From CAYLPU01 sp964385635 (GTDB taxonomy: Bacteria; Chloroflexota; Anaerolineae; B4-G1): a stretch of 28,592 nucleotides of DNA. The position numbers and the translations under genes were made by a program. The notes beneath the pieces are model-generated. The model did not search any database, was not told the DNA's origin, and saw only the letters and a program-made list of their open reading frames with translations. Every line of letters starts with the position of its first letter. Positions within the stretch are counted from its first letter, which is position 1. The stretch spans positions 1 through 28,592 of the forward strand of contig CAYLPU010000066.1 in the NCBI GenBank assembly GCA_964385635.1. The letters are read 5' to 3'. This document shows, in pieces, positions 8,309 to 15,878 of the stretch.

Positions 8309-9820
8309 ATGAACACCACAAGGAACACCCCGACAAATGACACTGTGGGAATGTACCTGCGCGAGATCGCCCAGGTGCCGCTCCTGGCTCCGTACCAGGA
8401 AGTCTGGCTCTCGATTCAGCAAGAGGCGACTCCCTGCCTCAACGCTGTACGAGATCAGTTGCACGAGCAAGAAGGTCGGCCACCCACTGCGAATGAAATC
8501 CTGGACGCAGTACTGAATTCACTTCGCATAGGGTGGTCAGAAGTATTTCAGAGTTGCAAGCGTCTGAACGTGCCATTACCCGATCCAGCCATGTTGGTGG
8601 ATGAAGCCAGAGCAATGCACCACGCACCGATACCGGAAACCACGCCATATCTCTACGACTTTCTGGATCAATCAGGGTGGTCGGAATCACAACAGGATGA
8701 AGAAGATCAGGATTGGACAGCGCTTACCGGCAATCTCTTCGACGTCGTGTTATTGCTCTACCTGCTGCCTGAGTCTGCGCTGGCTTCGCTCTCCGAGGAG
8801 TGGAGTGAATCAAGGACTCGGAACATGACACGGACTTTCGCGGATACACACGGATTCTTAACCGTTCTTGGTCAGGTGTGTGAGAATCTGTGTGAATCCA
8901 TGTTTCGATTCTCAGTCCGTGCCAGAAATAGGACCAAACAGAGTGGGAGGCCGAGTGAAGAGGAGTTGTCGGCGTTGTGGGATGGCCTGGAAGAGCGCGC
9001 GCACCGGGCTACACAGCGTCTAGTTCAGGCTAACCTGCGCCTGGTGGTCAGCATCGCCAAGGAATACGTAGGGCGTGGTCTTACGTTCCTGGACCTGATC
9101 CAGGAGGGGAACATAGGATTGATGCGGGCAGCCGGGAAATACGATCATACTCTGGGATTCAGGTTTTCTACCTATGCCACGTGGTGGATTCGCCAGGCGA
9201 TCGGCCGGGCCATCTCAGACCATGGACGTACCATCCGCATCCCTATCTACGTGGGGGATCGCATCAATCAACTACGGGGCCTGCGGCGCGAGATGATACA
9301 GAAAAAAGAACGAGAGCCTACCATTGAGGAACTGGTGATGGCATCAGACCTGCTAAGACCGGAAGATAAGACGGCCATCCAGTGCGCACAAGCGGCAGGA
9401 GAGCCACTGCCACCTCCTCAAAGAGAGCAGTTGCGTCGGGCAATCAACAAGGCGGAAAACCTCGTGCGCCTTTCGCACCAGACACTGTCGTTAGATACGC
9501 CAGTGTCTGGTGATACGTCGGATAGCGGGGCCAGTCTAGGGGACTTCATCGAGGACAGAAGCACACCAAGGCCAGCCGACACGGCCTACAGGCGACTTCT
9601 CAGTGAAGAGGTGCAGTCCGTTCTGGACTCGCTTAGCGAGCGACGGTGCCTGGTGCTGGAAATGCACTACGGACTAAATGGCCAGGACAAGCACACGCTG
9701 GCAGAGATTGGGCAACATCTTGGTATAACGCGCGAGCGTGTACGCCAGATTGAGATAAAGGCGTTCCGTGTTCTGAGGACTCCAAGGAACTGGCGTAGAC
9801 TACGCGATTTCATCAGCTAG
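8309..9820 (+). CDS. Sigma-70 family RNA polymerase sigma factor, group-2-like with repeat-derived insert
   Basis: Directs RNA polymerase to a promoter class. Region 1.2 is at residues 11-26 (DTVGMYLREIAQVPLL), with no region 1.1 before it. Region 2 starts near residue 240 (ANLRLVVSIAKEYVGRG, then FLDLIQEGN, then FSTYATWWIRQAIGRAI), region 3 follows, and region 4.2 is ITRERVRQIEIKAFRVLR near the C-terminus. The 503-residue length reflects a long variable segment between regions 1.2 and 2. Residues about 168-208 of that segment are encoded by a palindromic repeat (8811-8930). In region 2.4 the position equal to E. coli Thr440 is Gly299, while Gln437 is kept as Gln296. Region 4.2 looks normal, so an altered -10 preference is possible. 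The primary sigma factor of this genome is at 18747. Confidence 0.92.
   Translation: MNTTRNTPTNDTVGMYLREIAQVPLLAPYQEVWLSIQQEATPCLNAVRDQLHEQEGRPPTANEILDAVLNSLRIGWSEVFQSCKRLNVPLPDPAMLVDEARAMHHAPIPETTPYLYDFLDQSGWSESQQDEEDQDWTALTGNLFDVVLLLYLLPESALASLSEEWSESRTRNMTRTFADTHGFLTVLGQVCENLCESMFRFSVRARNRTKQSGRPSEEELSALWDGLEERAHRATQRLVQANLRLVVSIAKEYVGRGLTFLDLIQEGNIGLMRAAGKYDHTLGFRFSTYATWWIRQAIGRAISDHGRTIRIPIYVGDRINQLRGLRREMIQKKEREPTIEELVMASDLLRPEDKTAIQCAQAAGEPLPPPQREQLRRAINKAENLVRLSHQTLSLDTPVSGDTSDSGASLGDFIEDRSTPRPADTAYRRLLSEEVQSVLDSLSERRCLVLEMHYGLNGQDKHTLAEIGQHLGITRERVRQIEIKAFRVLRTPRNWRRLRDFIS
8811..8930. repeat. Imperfect palindromic repeat inside the sigma factor gene
   Basis: The left part (8816-8860) and right part (8879-8918) are imperfect inverted copies: GGACT, CGGAACATG and CGGATACACACGGATTCT on the left correspond to reverse complements of segments on the right. 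About 16 of 20 bases match in the best core. The cacgga, cacaga and gattctca word style is shared with the repeat at 28483-28529. It keeps the sigma reading frame open across its full length and lies in the variable linker between regions 1.2 and 2. Confidence 0.65.
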
Positions 9821-9993
9821 GAGGCTGGTCGCTAACCGCAATTTGATGTTGAGAGGCGCAAATACCTGGGAAGTTGTTGGATGAAATCGGCAGTCTGCTC
9901 TGCTTTCGTGGCTTATCTGACGACTCACACGGGGCGACAGCAATGGGATGCGAGCCAGCGCTTCCTAACAGATACTGTATGAGGAGCAGGCAA

Positions 9994-10326
9994 ATGAAAG
10001 GACGAGAGATCATCAGGAAATACAAAGCAGGAAAGCGTGACTTCTCCAGGATCAAACTGCGCAGAGCCGAACTGGAAGGAACCGACCTGCGCAATATCAA
10101 CCTGAGCTTGGCTTACCTGGGAGAGGCCAACCTGTGCGGTGCTAATCTGGCCGGGGCCAACCTAAAGGGGTGTAACATGGTCGAGGCCAACCTGCGCGAT
10201 GCCAACCTGAACAATGCTGACCTGCGCTGGGCCAATCTGTACGAGGCCGACGTGACCAGCGCGCAACTCGCCCAGGCCAGGTCACTCAAAGGTGCGATCA
10301 TGCCCAGGGGTGGGAGACACGAGTAA
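9994..10326 (+). CDS. Pentapeptide-repeat protein
   Basis: Small soluble protein of 110 residues built largely of A(N/D)LxX pentapeptide repeats from about residue 25 to 95 (examples GANLAGANLKG, EANLRDANLNNADLRWANL), which fold into a right-handed quadrilateral beta-helix. The start at ATG 9994 follows GAGGAG at 9981-9986; an in-frame ATG at 9979 would sit before that site. The N-terminus REIIRKYKAGKRDFS resembles the lead-in of other pentapeptide proteins. Some family members mimic DNA and bind gyrase, but nothing in this sequence shows that. The 170-base gap before it holds no clear signal. Confidence 0.9.
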   Translation: MKGREIIRKYKAGKRDFSRIKLRRAELEGTDLRNINLSLAYLGEANLCGANLAGANLKGCNMVEANLRDANLNNADLRWANLYEADVTSAQLAQARSLKGAIMPRGGRHE

Positions 10327-10414
10327 CGCGCTTAGAAACGACGATTGGAGGCTGATTTGAAGAGTGGTGAACGATAGAATAGGCAGCCGTGTGCTGCACC
10401 TAAAGGAGAAAGGA

Positions 10415-10675
10415 ATGAACAAGAAACTATATGTAGGTAACCTGAGTTATCAGACAACCGATGTCACCCTGTCCGACCTGTTCGGAGCGGTAGGAGAGGT
10501 TGTCTCCGTGAGTCTCATCACGGACCGTATGACGGGCCGCTCCCGGGGTTTCGCTTTCGTCGAGATGGCGGAGCGGAGTGCTGCCCAGCAGGCCATTGAC
10601 CAACTCAACGGCAAGACCGTGGATGGGCAGGACATCAAGGTGGCAGAGGCGCACCCGCGACGACCCCGCGAGTAG
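10415..10675 (+). CDS. RNA-binding protein with a single RRM domain
   Basis: Protein of 86 residues that is almost entirely one RNA-recognition motif. RNP2 is LYVGNL at residues 4-9 and RNP1 is RGFAFVEM near residue 44, both with the aromatic residues that stack on RNA bases. ATG 10415 follows AAAGGAGAAAGG; the longer frame from 10364 lacks a site. It ends in a short basic tail (HPRRPRE) and has no glycine-rich tail of the kind seen in many cyanobacterial Rbp proteins. Such proteins are often cold- or stress-responsive, consistent with its neighbours. It converges on proS. Confidence 0.93.
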   Translation: MNKKLYVGNLSYQTTDVTLSDLFGAVGEVVSVSLITDRMTGRSRGFAFVEMAERSAAQQAIDQLNGKTVDGQDIKVAEAHPRRPRE

Positions 10676-10746
10676 CAAGGCTCCTGGGGTGGGAGAGGCC
10701 ATAGGCGCTATTAGGGCCAACCCGCCCTGGTCACGACAAACAATGG

Positions 10747-12540
10747 CTATGAGCGCATCGTGGCGCTGGTCGAAGGGGCAGGCGACTGAAAACTGCCCAG
10801 CGCCCGACGCACCTCTTCCACCAGGCTTTCCGGCGTGACCACGCGTCGCTCCTCCGCCCAACGCATCTTCAGTTCGACACCGCCCGCCTTCAGACTGCGC
10901 CGGCTCACCGTCACCCGTACCGGGCAGCCGATCAGGTCTGCGTCGGCGAACTTGACCCCCGCGCTCTCCTCCCGGTCGTCGTATAGCACCTCCAGGCCAG
11001 ACCTGACAGGTTTTCCGAAACCTGTCAGGTCTGCGTAGATTTCCTCCCCCTGGGCGTGCACCGTTTCGTCGGTGCCTAGCGTCAGCAGGTGGACGTCGAA
11101 CGGGGCCAGGGCGGGCGGCCATACGATGCCGTGTTCGTCGTGGTGGGTCTCAATGACCGCTGCCATCAAGCGTCCCACGCCGATGCCGTAGGAGCCCATC
11201 ACGACCGGGCGTTCATGCCCTTCTGGGTCCAGGTAGGTCGCGCCCACGGCCTCTGAGTAGCGTGTGCCCAGTTTGAAGCAGTGGCCCAGTTCGATGGCCG
11301 ATCCCGCCGCGAGCACGCCGTTGCAGTGGGGGCAGAGGTGCCCGGCCTGTGCCTGCGCGACGTCGGCCAGGAGCGTGACGCCAAAGTCACGGGGGTAGTT
11401 GGCGCCGGTGAGGTGATAGCCGGGCCGGTTCGCCCCGGCGACGAAGTTACTCCCCACCTCGATGGAGTGGTCGGCCACGACGAGCAGGCCTGGCCCAGCG
11501 CGGGTTTCCCGCACGCGCAGCCCAACCGGGGAGGCGTACCCCGGCTCGGCTCCGGCGACGCGAATCTCCTCGTCGGTTGCGGGCCTCAACTCCCCGCCGC
11601 CCAGCAGGTTCCGCAACTTCGTCTCGTTGACCTCCAGGTCTCCGCGGATGACGAGGAATACCAGTTCTGCATCATCTCTGGTGTAAAACACTGCCTTCAG
11701 CGTCTGGCTCGTTGGCACGCCGACGAAGGCAGCCACGTCCGCAATTGTCTCGCAATCGGGGGTGGCGATGGGGCGCGCTTCCTCCAGCGGTTGGGGCTCA
11801 ACCGGAGGCAGCCGAAACTCGGCCCGCTCGGCGTTGGCGGCATAGCCGCAGGCCGCGCAGCGGATCAGGGTGTCCTCGCCGGCGGGGTGGGGCAGCATAA
11901 ACTCATGGGAGTCAGCGCCGCCCATCATCCCCGTGTCGGCCTCGACGGGGATAGGGTGGAGATCGCAGCGGGCGAAGATGCGCTGGTAGGCTGCGAGCAT
12001 GCGGGAGTAGAAGGCGTCCAGGCCAGCGGCATCGGCGTCGAGGCTGTAGGCGTCCTTCATACGGAACTCGCGCACACGCAAAAGTCCCCCGCGCGGGCGG
12101 GGCTCGTCTCGTACTTTGGTCTGGATATGGTAGACAACGCGGGGTAGGTCACGGTAGGATTGCACCTCTCGCCGCGTCAGTTCAGCGACTACCTCTTCGT
12201 GGGTCATCGCCAGTGCGTAGTCGCGGCCGGCCCGGTCCCGCACCCGCATCAGTGCTGGCCCTACACTATCCCACCGGCCCGTCGCCCGCCAGAGTTCAGC
12301 CGGGTGCAGGACGGGCATCAGCATCTCCTGGGCGTCGATCCCGTCCATCTCCTCGCGTAGGATGGCCTCAATTTTGCGCACTATGCGGTAGCCCAGCGGC
12401 AGGTAACTGTATAGGCCAGCGCCCAGGAAGCGCACCAGCCCGGCGCGGAGCGCCAGTTGGTGGCTGGTCAATTTGGCGTCGGCGGGGGGCTCCCGCAGAG
12501 TGTGTCCAAAGAGCCGTGACATTCTCAATCTCGTTCTCAT
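10747..12540 (-). CDS. proS: Prolyl-tRNA synthetase, bacterial type with editing domain
   Basis: Attaches proline to tRNA-Pro in the cytoplasm. The 597-residue protein has the class II motif 2 segment (RDEPRPRGGLLRVREF then RMKDAYS), ADTGMMGGADSHEF, an inserted YbaK-like editing domain (about residues 230-400, with SQTLKAVFYT carrying the expected Lys), motif 3 GSYGIGVGRLMAA, and a C-terminal anticodon-binding domain with DDREESAGVKFADADLIG. The start ATG at 12540 follows GAGGAGGTGAACC on the minus strand. In the anticodon-binding domain YADLTGFGKPVRSGLEVL carries about six more residues than E. coli (YSELRAAGIEVL); these are encoded by a perfect palindrome at 10999-11032. A terminator-like hairpin lies just before the ribosome site. 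Confidence 0.97.
   Translation of the reverse strand: MRTRLRMSRLFGHTLREPPADAKLTSHQLALRAGLVRFLGAGLYSYLPLGYRIVRKIEAILREEMDGIDAQEMLMPVLHPAELWRATGRWDSVGPALMRVRDRAGRDYALAMTHEEVVAELTRREVQSYRDLPRVVYHIQTKVRDEPRPRGGLLRVREFRMKDAYSLDADAAGLDAFYSRMLAAYQRIFARCDLHPIPVEADTGMMGGADSHEFMLPHPAGEDTLIRCAACGYAANAERAEFRLPPVEPQPLEEARPIATPDCETIADVAAFVGVPTSQTLKAVFYTRDDAELVFLVIRGDLEVNETKLRNLLGGGELRPATDEEIRVAGAEPGYASPVGLRVRETRAGPGLLVVADHSIEVGSNFVAGANRPGYHLTGANYPRDFGVTLLADVAQAQAGHLCPHCNGVLAAGSAIELGHCFKLGTRYSEAVGATYLDPEGHERPVVMGSYGIGVGRLMAAVIETHHDEHGIVWPPALAPFDVHLLTLGTDETVHAQGEEIYADLTGFGKPVRSGLEVLYDDREESAGVKFADADLIGCPVRVTVSRRSLKAGGVELKMRWAEERRVVTPESLVEEVRRALGSFQSPAPSTSATMRS
10999..11032. repeat. Perfect palindromic element within proS
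   Basis: AGACCTGACAGGTTT (10999-11013) and its exact reverse complement AAACCTGTCAGGTCT (11018-11032) flank a 4-base TCCG loop. It lies wholly inside the proS coding region and is read in frame as DLTGFGKPVRS, at a point where other ProS proteins are shorter. This is the pattern of a small palindromic element that can insert into genes without breaking them. Confidence 0.9.
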
Positions 12541-12553
12541 GGTTCACCTCCTC

Positions 12554-12590
12554 AAAAAAAGAACCAGCCTCCGGGGAGCGGAAGGCTGGT
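12554..12590 (-). terminator. Terminator-like hairpin directly upstream of proS
   Basis: On the minus strand ACCAGCCT (12590-12583) pairs exactly with AGGCTGGT (12570-12563), extended by CCG/CGG with one bulge, and is followed by TTC and seven T (12560-12554). The T tract ends at the edge of the proS ribosome-binding site. It may end the upstream peptidase transcript, or act as an attenuator controlling proS; no T-box core is visible in the 73-base gap. Confidence 0.75.
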
Positions 12591-12613
12591 AACTAGCAAA
12601 GCAGACCAGTGTA

Positions 12614-13591
12614 TCACGCCCTCAAATCGCGGGCCGCGGGAAGGCCGCCCAATGAATCCGCCTGTTGCACTGCCTGCACCACAGCCTGCGCTAGCACCTC
12701 GGCGGCAGTCGCACCCACCACGCTGGGATCGGCTCCGCTGCCCTTCTTCGGTGGCTTGCCGGTGGCCAGAGCGAAGATGGTGTCGCCATCGAACATAGTA
12801 TGCACCGGCCGGATGCTGCGTGCCAGGCCGTCGTGGGCCATCTGGGCTACCTTGTTCGCCGCCTCTTTCGTCAGATAACCGTTGGTGGCGACGACAGCCA
12901 GTGTGGTATTGGCAAAGCCGAGGATCGTCTGGCCCAGGTCGCCCTGCATCCGCTTCATGGTGTTCACGAACCCGCCGACTACTGGCTTGCGCGTGCCGGC
13001 AAGGATCGCGCCGGTGTCCGGATCTACCACGTCGCCGAAACCGTTGACGGCGACGATGGCCCCCACGACAAGGCCCTTGCCGATCTTGACGCTGGCTGTG
13101 CCCAGGCCGCTCTTGGTGGCAAATTTAGGCCCTAGCAACTTGCCCACCGTAGCCCCCGTCCCCGCGCCGATGCTCCCTTCGGCCACCGGGCCGTCGGTTG
13201 CTGACTGGCAAGCCTGGTAGCCTGCCTTGGCGTCGGGACGGGCCTTGGGGTCGCCGATGGCCAGATCGAACAGCACCGCCGCTGGAACGATGGGCACCAC
13301 CCCCACGCCGACGTCAAAGCCAATGCCGCGCTCCTCCAGCCAACGCATGACGCCGCTCGCTGCGTCCAGGCCGTAGGCGCTGCCACCGGTGAGCAGTATG
13401 GCGTGGACCTCTTGCACCAGGTTCACCGGGCGCATCAGGTCGGTCTCGCGGGTGCCAGGCGCAGAACCGCGCACGTCCACGCCGCCCACGGCTCCACCTT
13501 CGCAGAGCACCACTGTACAGCCGGTGATACCCTCCTGGTCGGTGTAGTGACCTACCTTGATACCTTCTACATCGGTGATACTGTTGTGCAT
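12614..13591 (-). CDS. P1/DmpA-family (S58) aminopeptidase
   Basis: Self-processing N-terminal-nucleophile hydrolase related to DmpA L-aminopeptidase/D-esterase and beta-peptidyl aminopeptidases. The 325-residue protein begins NSITDVEGIKVGHYTD and continues with GGAVGGVDVRGSAPGTRETDL and LLTGGSAYGLDAASGV, all characteristic of the family. The likely cleavage and nucleophile site is N228-T229-T230 in GFANTTLAVVATN, with Thr in place of the Ser of DmpA. The natural substrate is unknown. It lies 73 bases upstream of proS on the same strand and is separated from it by a terminator-like hairpin. Confidence 0.92.
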   Translation of the reverse strand: MHNSITDVEGIKVGHYTDQEGITGCTVVLCEGGAVGGVDVRGSAPGTRETDLMRPVNLVQEVHAILLTGGSAYGLDAASGVMRWLEERGIGFDVGVGVVPIVPAAVLFDLAIGDPKARPDAKAGYQACQSATDGPVAEGSIGAGTGATVGKLLGPKFATKSGLGTASVKIGKGLVVGAIVAVNGFGDVVDPDTGAILAGTRKPVVGGFVNTMKRMQGDLGQTILGFANTTLAVVATNGYLTKEAANKVAQMAHDGLARSIRPVHTMFDGDTIFALATGKPPKKGSGADPSVVGATAAEVLAQAVVQAVQQADSLGGLPAARDLRA

Positions 13592-13638
13592 TGCTCTTCT
13601 CTACAGGATGACTGGTTCCACAATTTTCCTCTGACACG

Positions 13639-13667
13639 TTGACAGGTTGGATTTGTTGTGCTATGAT
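13639..13667 (+). promoter_or_regulatory. Strong sigma-70-type promoter with extended -10
   Basis: TTGACA (13639-13644), 17 bases, then TATGAT (13662-13667) preceded by TGC, which forms an extended -10. Expected transcript start is near 13674. It drives the broken GntR-family gene and probably the aminotransferase behind it. Confidence 0.75.
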
Positions 13668-13768
13668 GATATTGTCGAGTGTCTACATTATACCATCGGC
13701 AGGGCCGACCGTCAACTCCACCTTAAGATTCTCCAGTCTTCGCCATCACTTCAGGCGGAGTAGAGCGA

Positions 13769-14012
13769 ATGAGCACACAGGTTTTCAAACAGGTCCCCCA
13801 CAAGTCACTGCGGGAGGCGGCTTTTTCGTATCTTCACAGACCTGACCAGTACGCTTTATCTGCCAGCCGGTGAGGTTGTGCGCCTCCACACCGAGGTTAT
13901 CGGACACATCCAGAACGGGCGTGCCGAGGAGGCCGGACAGTCGCTGGCGTGCCACATTCTCAAGATGGACGAGCGCATCCGCCAGGAACAGGATAAGGAG
14001 CAGCGCCAGTAG
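13769..14012 (+). pseudogene. GntR/FCD-family transcriptional regulator with internal deletion
   Basis: ATG 13769, after GGCGGAG, encodes MSTQVFKQVPHKSLREA, the usual lead-in of FadR-type GntR regulators ahead of the winged helix. That frame then runs to a TGA at 13871-13873. From about 13820 another frame encodes STLYLPAGEVVRLHTEVIGH and then QNGRAEEAGQSLACHILKMD, matching the C-terminal helices of FCD ligand-binding domains, ending at TAG 14010-14012. The DNA-binding domain and most of the FCD domain are missing, so some 150 residues were lost by an internal deletion with a frame change. The gene lies directly before the aminotransferase, which it once probably controlled. Confidence 0.7.
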
Positions 14013-14025
14013 GAGGAGTGAAAAC

Positions 14026-15354
14026 GTGACAAACGAAGAAATCATCGCTCTGAATCGCGAGTATGTGTTCTTTACGTGGGCCGTTCAGAGCCAGGTCAAT
14101 CCTATCCCGGCCGCTCGTAGTGAGGGGGTGTACTTCTGGGACGCGGACGGCAAGCGGTACCTGGACTTTTCATCGCAACTTATGAATGTGAACATCGGCC
14201 ACGGCAACCAGAGGGTCATCCGAGCCATACAGGAGCAGGTGGAGAAGATGGCCTTTGTCTACCCTGGCATTGCCACCGAGCCAAGGGGGCGCCTGGGCGA
14301 ACTGCTGGCCGAGATTGCACCGGGTGACCTGTGCAAGACCTTGTTCACGCTGAGCGGGGCCGAGGCGAACGAGAACGGTATCAAGTTTGCGCGTCTCTAC
14401 ACCGGGCGGCACAAGATCATCACTCGCTACCGTTCTTACCACGGGGCGACGGCCGGCGCCATGGCCCTTTCCGGTGATCCCCGTCGCTTGCCGGTGGAGC
14501 CGCTGATCCCTGGTGTGGTGCACGTGATGGATCCCTATTGCTACCGTTGTCCCTTCGGCTGGACGGTGGAGACCTGCCACCGGGAGTGCATTGCTCACGT
14601 AGAGCAAGTCATCCGCTTCGAGGGACCGGAGCGTGTGGCGGCGCTCATGCTGGAGGGGGTCACCGGCACCAGTGGCCTGATCATCCCCCCCGACGACTAT
14701 TGGCCACGGATGCGCGAGATCTGTGATAAGTATGACATCCTGCTCATTGACGACGAGGTAATGAGTGGCTTTGGGCGCACCGGCGAGTGGTTCGGCGTGA
14801 ATCACTGGGATGTGATACCGGATATCATGACGGTGGCCAAGGGCATCACCGCTGGCTACGTGCCGCTGGGTGCCGTGGTCGTTTCCAGGGCCATCGCCGA
14901 TTACTTTGCCGACAGGCCGCTACCTATGGGTCTCACCTACTCCGGTCACCCGGTAAGCACGGCCGCCGGCGTCGCCACCATCGAGGTCTACAAGGAAGAG
15001 AATCTGGTGGAGAACGCCAAGACGATGGGGGTGATCCTCAAAGAGGGGTTGGAAGGACTGAAGGCCAAACATCCCAGTGTAGGGGATGTGCGCAGCATTG
15101 GGTTGTTCTCCGTCATTGAGTTGGTGAAAGACAAGGAGACGAAAGAGCCACTGGCCCCGTGGAACGCCAAGCCGCACGAAATGGGCGTCATGGCCCAGGT
15201 CCCAGGTGCGCTGCGGGCGCGGGGAATGTACACCTTCTCCAAATGGAATTGGATCTTTGTCGTCCCGCCGCTGAGTATCAACGAGACGGAACTGCGCGAC
15301 GGCCTGCGCATTCTCGATGAGGTGTTGGACATTACCGACACGGGGACTCGATAA
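14026..15354 (+). CDS. Class III PLP-dependent aminotransferase
   Basis: Moves an amino group from an omega-amino acid (candidates: taurine, beta-alanine, GABA) to a keto acid such as pyruvate. I chose GTG 14026 behind AGGAGGAG at 14011-14018; the frame upstream overlaps the broken regulator. This gives 442 residues. Visible features are YFWDADGKRYLDF, the phosphate-binding LFTLSGAEANENGIKFAR, YRSYHGATAGAM, the cofactor-ring Asp in LLIDDEVMSGFGRTGEWFG, and the Schiff-base Lys K272 in TVAKGITAGYVPLGA. The insert YCYRCPFGWTVETCHREC contains four cysteines and may bind a metal. The substrate cannot be fixed from sequence; similarity in style is to taurine-pyruvate and beta-alanine-pyruvate enzymes. 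Confidence 0.92.
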   Translation: MTNEEIIALNREYVFFTWAVQSQVNPIPAARSEGVYFWDADGKRYLDFSSQLMNVNIGHGNQRVIRAIQEQVEKMAFVYPGIATEPRGRLGELLAEIAPGDLCKTLFTLSGAEANENGIKFARLYTGRHKIITRYRSYHGATAGAMALSGDPRRLPVEPLIPGVVHVMDPYCYRCPFGWTVETCHRECIAHVEQVIRFEGPERVAALMLEGVTGTSGLIIPPDDYWPRMREICDKYDILLIDDEVMSGFGRTGEWFGVNHWDVIPDIMTVAKGITAGYVPLGAVVVSRAIADYFADRPLPMGLTYSGHPVSTAAGVATIEVYKEENLVENAKTMGVILKEGLEGLKAKHPSVGDVRSIGLFSVIELVKDKETKEPLAPWNAKPHEMGVMAQVPGALRARGMYTFSKWNWIFVVPPLSINETELRDGLRILDEVLDITDTGTR

Positions 15355-15375
15355 GAACCAGAAGAATGTGCCGCT

Positions 15376-15867
15376 ATGGACAATCCCCTGGCGATACTCG
15401 GCTTTCTGTCCATCTTTCACGTCATCGGTGCGGTGGCCCTGGCTAACGGTCTGCGCGGAGTGTGGAGCGGACTACGCGACAAGAGGCGAGGGGGCTGCAG
15501 GGCACTTTTTTTCGTGGTGTGGGGGGCGATGTTCGGTTGCCTGCCCTTTGGCTTTGGCCTGGAACTGGCGACTGAGGAGGGGGGGACATCCCTTGTCCTG
15601 CTCGGCGAGGCACTCATCTGGGGGAGCGTGTTTCTGGTAGCCTTGCTGGCCCAAGACGCAGTGCTGGAGTGGCTGCGCCCTTTCCTCCACAGAGATATGG
15701 GACTCATGGCCTTTGGAGGATCGTTCATGGTGGTCGGCACGTTGGTAGGTAGTTCGATGGCCAGGGATGATCAGATGTTCGAGTTGCTGCTTGGCGGCGT
15801 CTTTGCGCTGGTTGGCGGTGTCATCTTTGCTATCGGTGTCTGGAATTACCTCAAGGCGATGCGCTAG
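15376..15867 (+). CDS. Small multi-spanning membrane protein of unknown function
   Basis: I do not recognise this 163-residue protein. It has about five hydrophobic stretches that look like membrane helices, roughly residues 5-26, 43-65, 72-92, 107-125 and 134-157, with short charged loops such as GLRDKRRGG. No catalytic or transport motif is evident. It starts 21 bases after the aminotransferase stop and ends 11 bases before the inositol monophosphatase-like gene, so the three are probably co-transcribed. The ribosome site is weak. Confidence 0.75.
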   Translation: MDNPLAILGFLSIFHVIGAVALANGLRGVWSGLRDKRRGGCRALFFVVWGAMFGCLPFGFGLELATEEGGTSLVLLGEALIWGSVFLVALLAQDAVLEWLRPFLHRDMGLMAFGGSFMVVGTLVGSSMARDDQMFELLLGGVFALVGGVIFAIGVWNYLKAMR

Positions 15868-15878
15868 ACCACATAGAG

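Noticed and set aside
11281..12147. Long plus-strand open frame opposite proS
   Set aside because: Lies entirely antisense to proS, has no family motifs or ribosome site, and arises from the GC-rich codon pattern.
12541..12616. T-box riboswitch before proS
   Set aside because: The gap is about 73 bases, too short for a T-box, and no conserved antiterminator T-box core is visible.
13639..13845. Short open frame of 68 codons in the gap before the aminotransferase
   Set aside because: Crosses the promoter and the regulator remnant in the wrong frame and has no family similarity.
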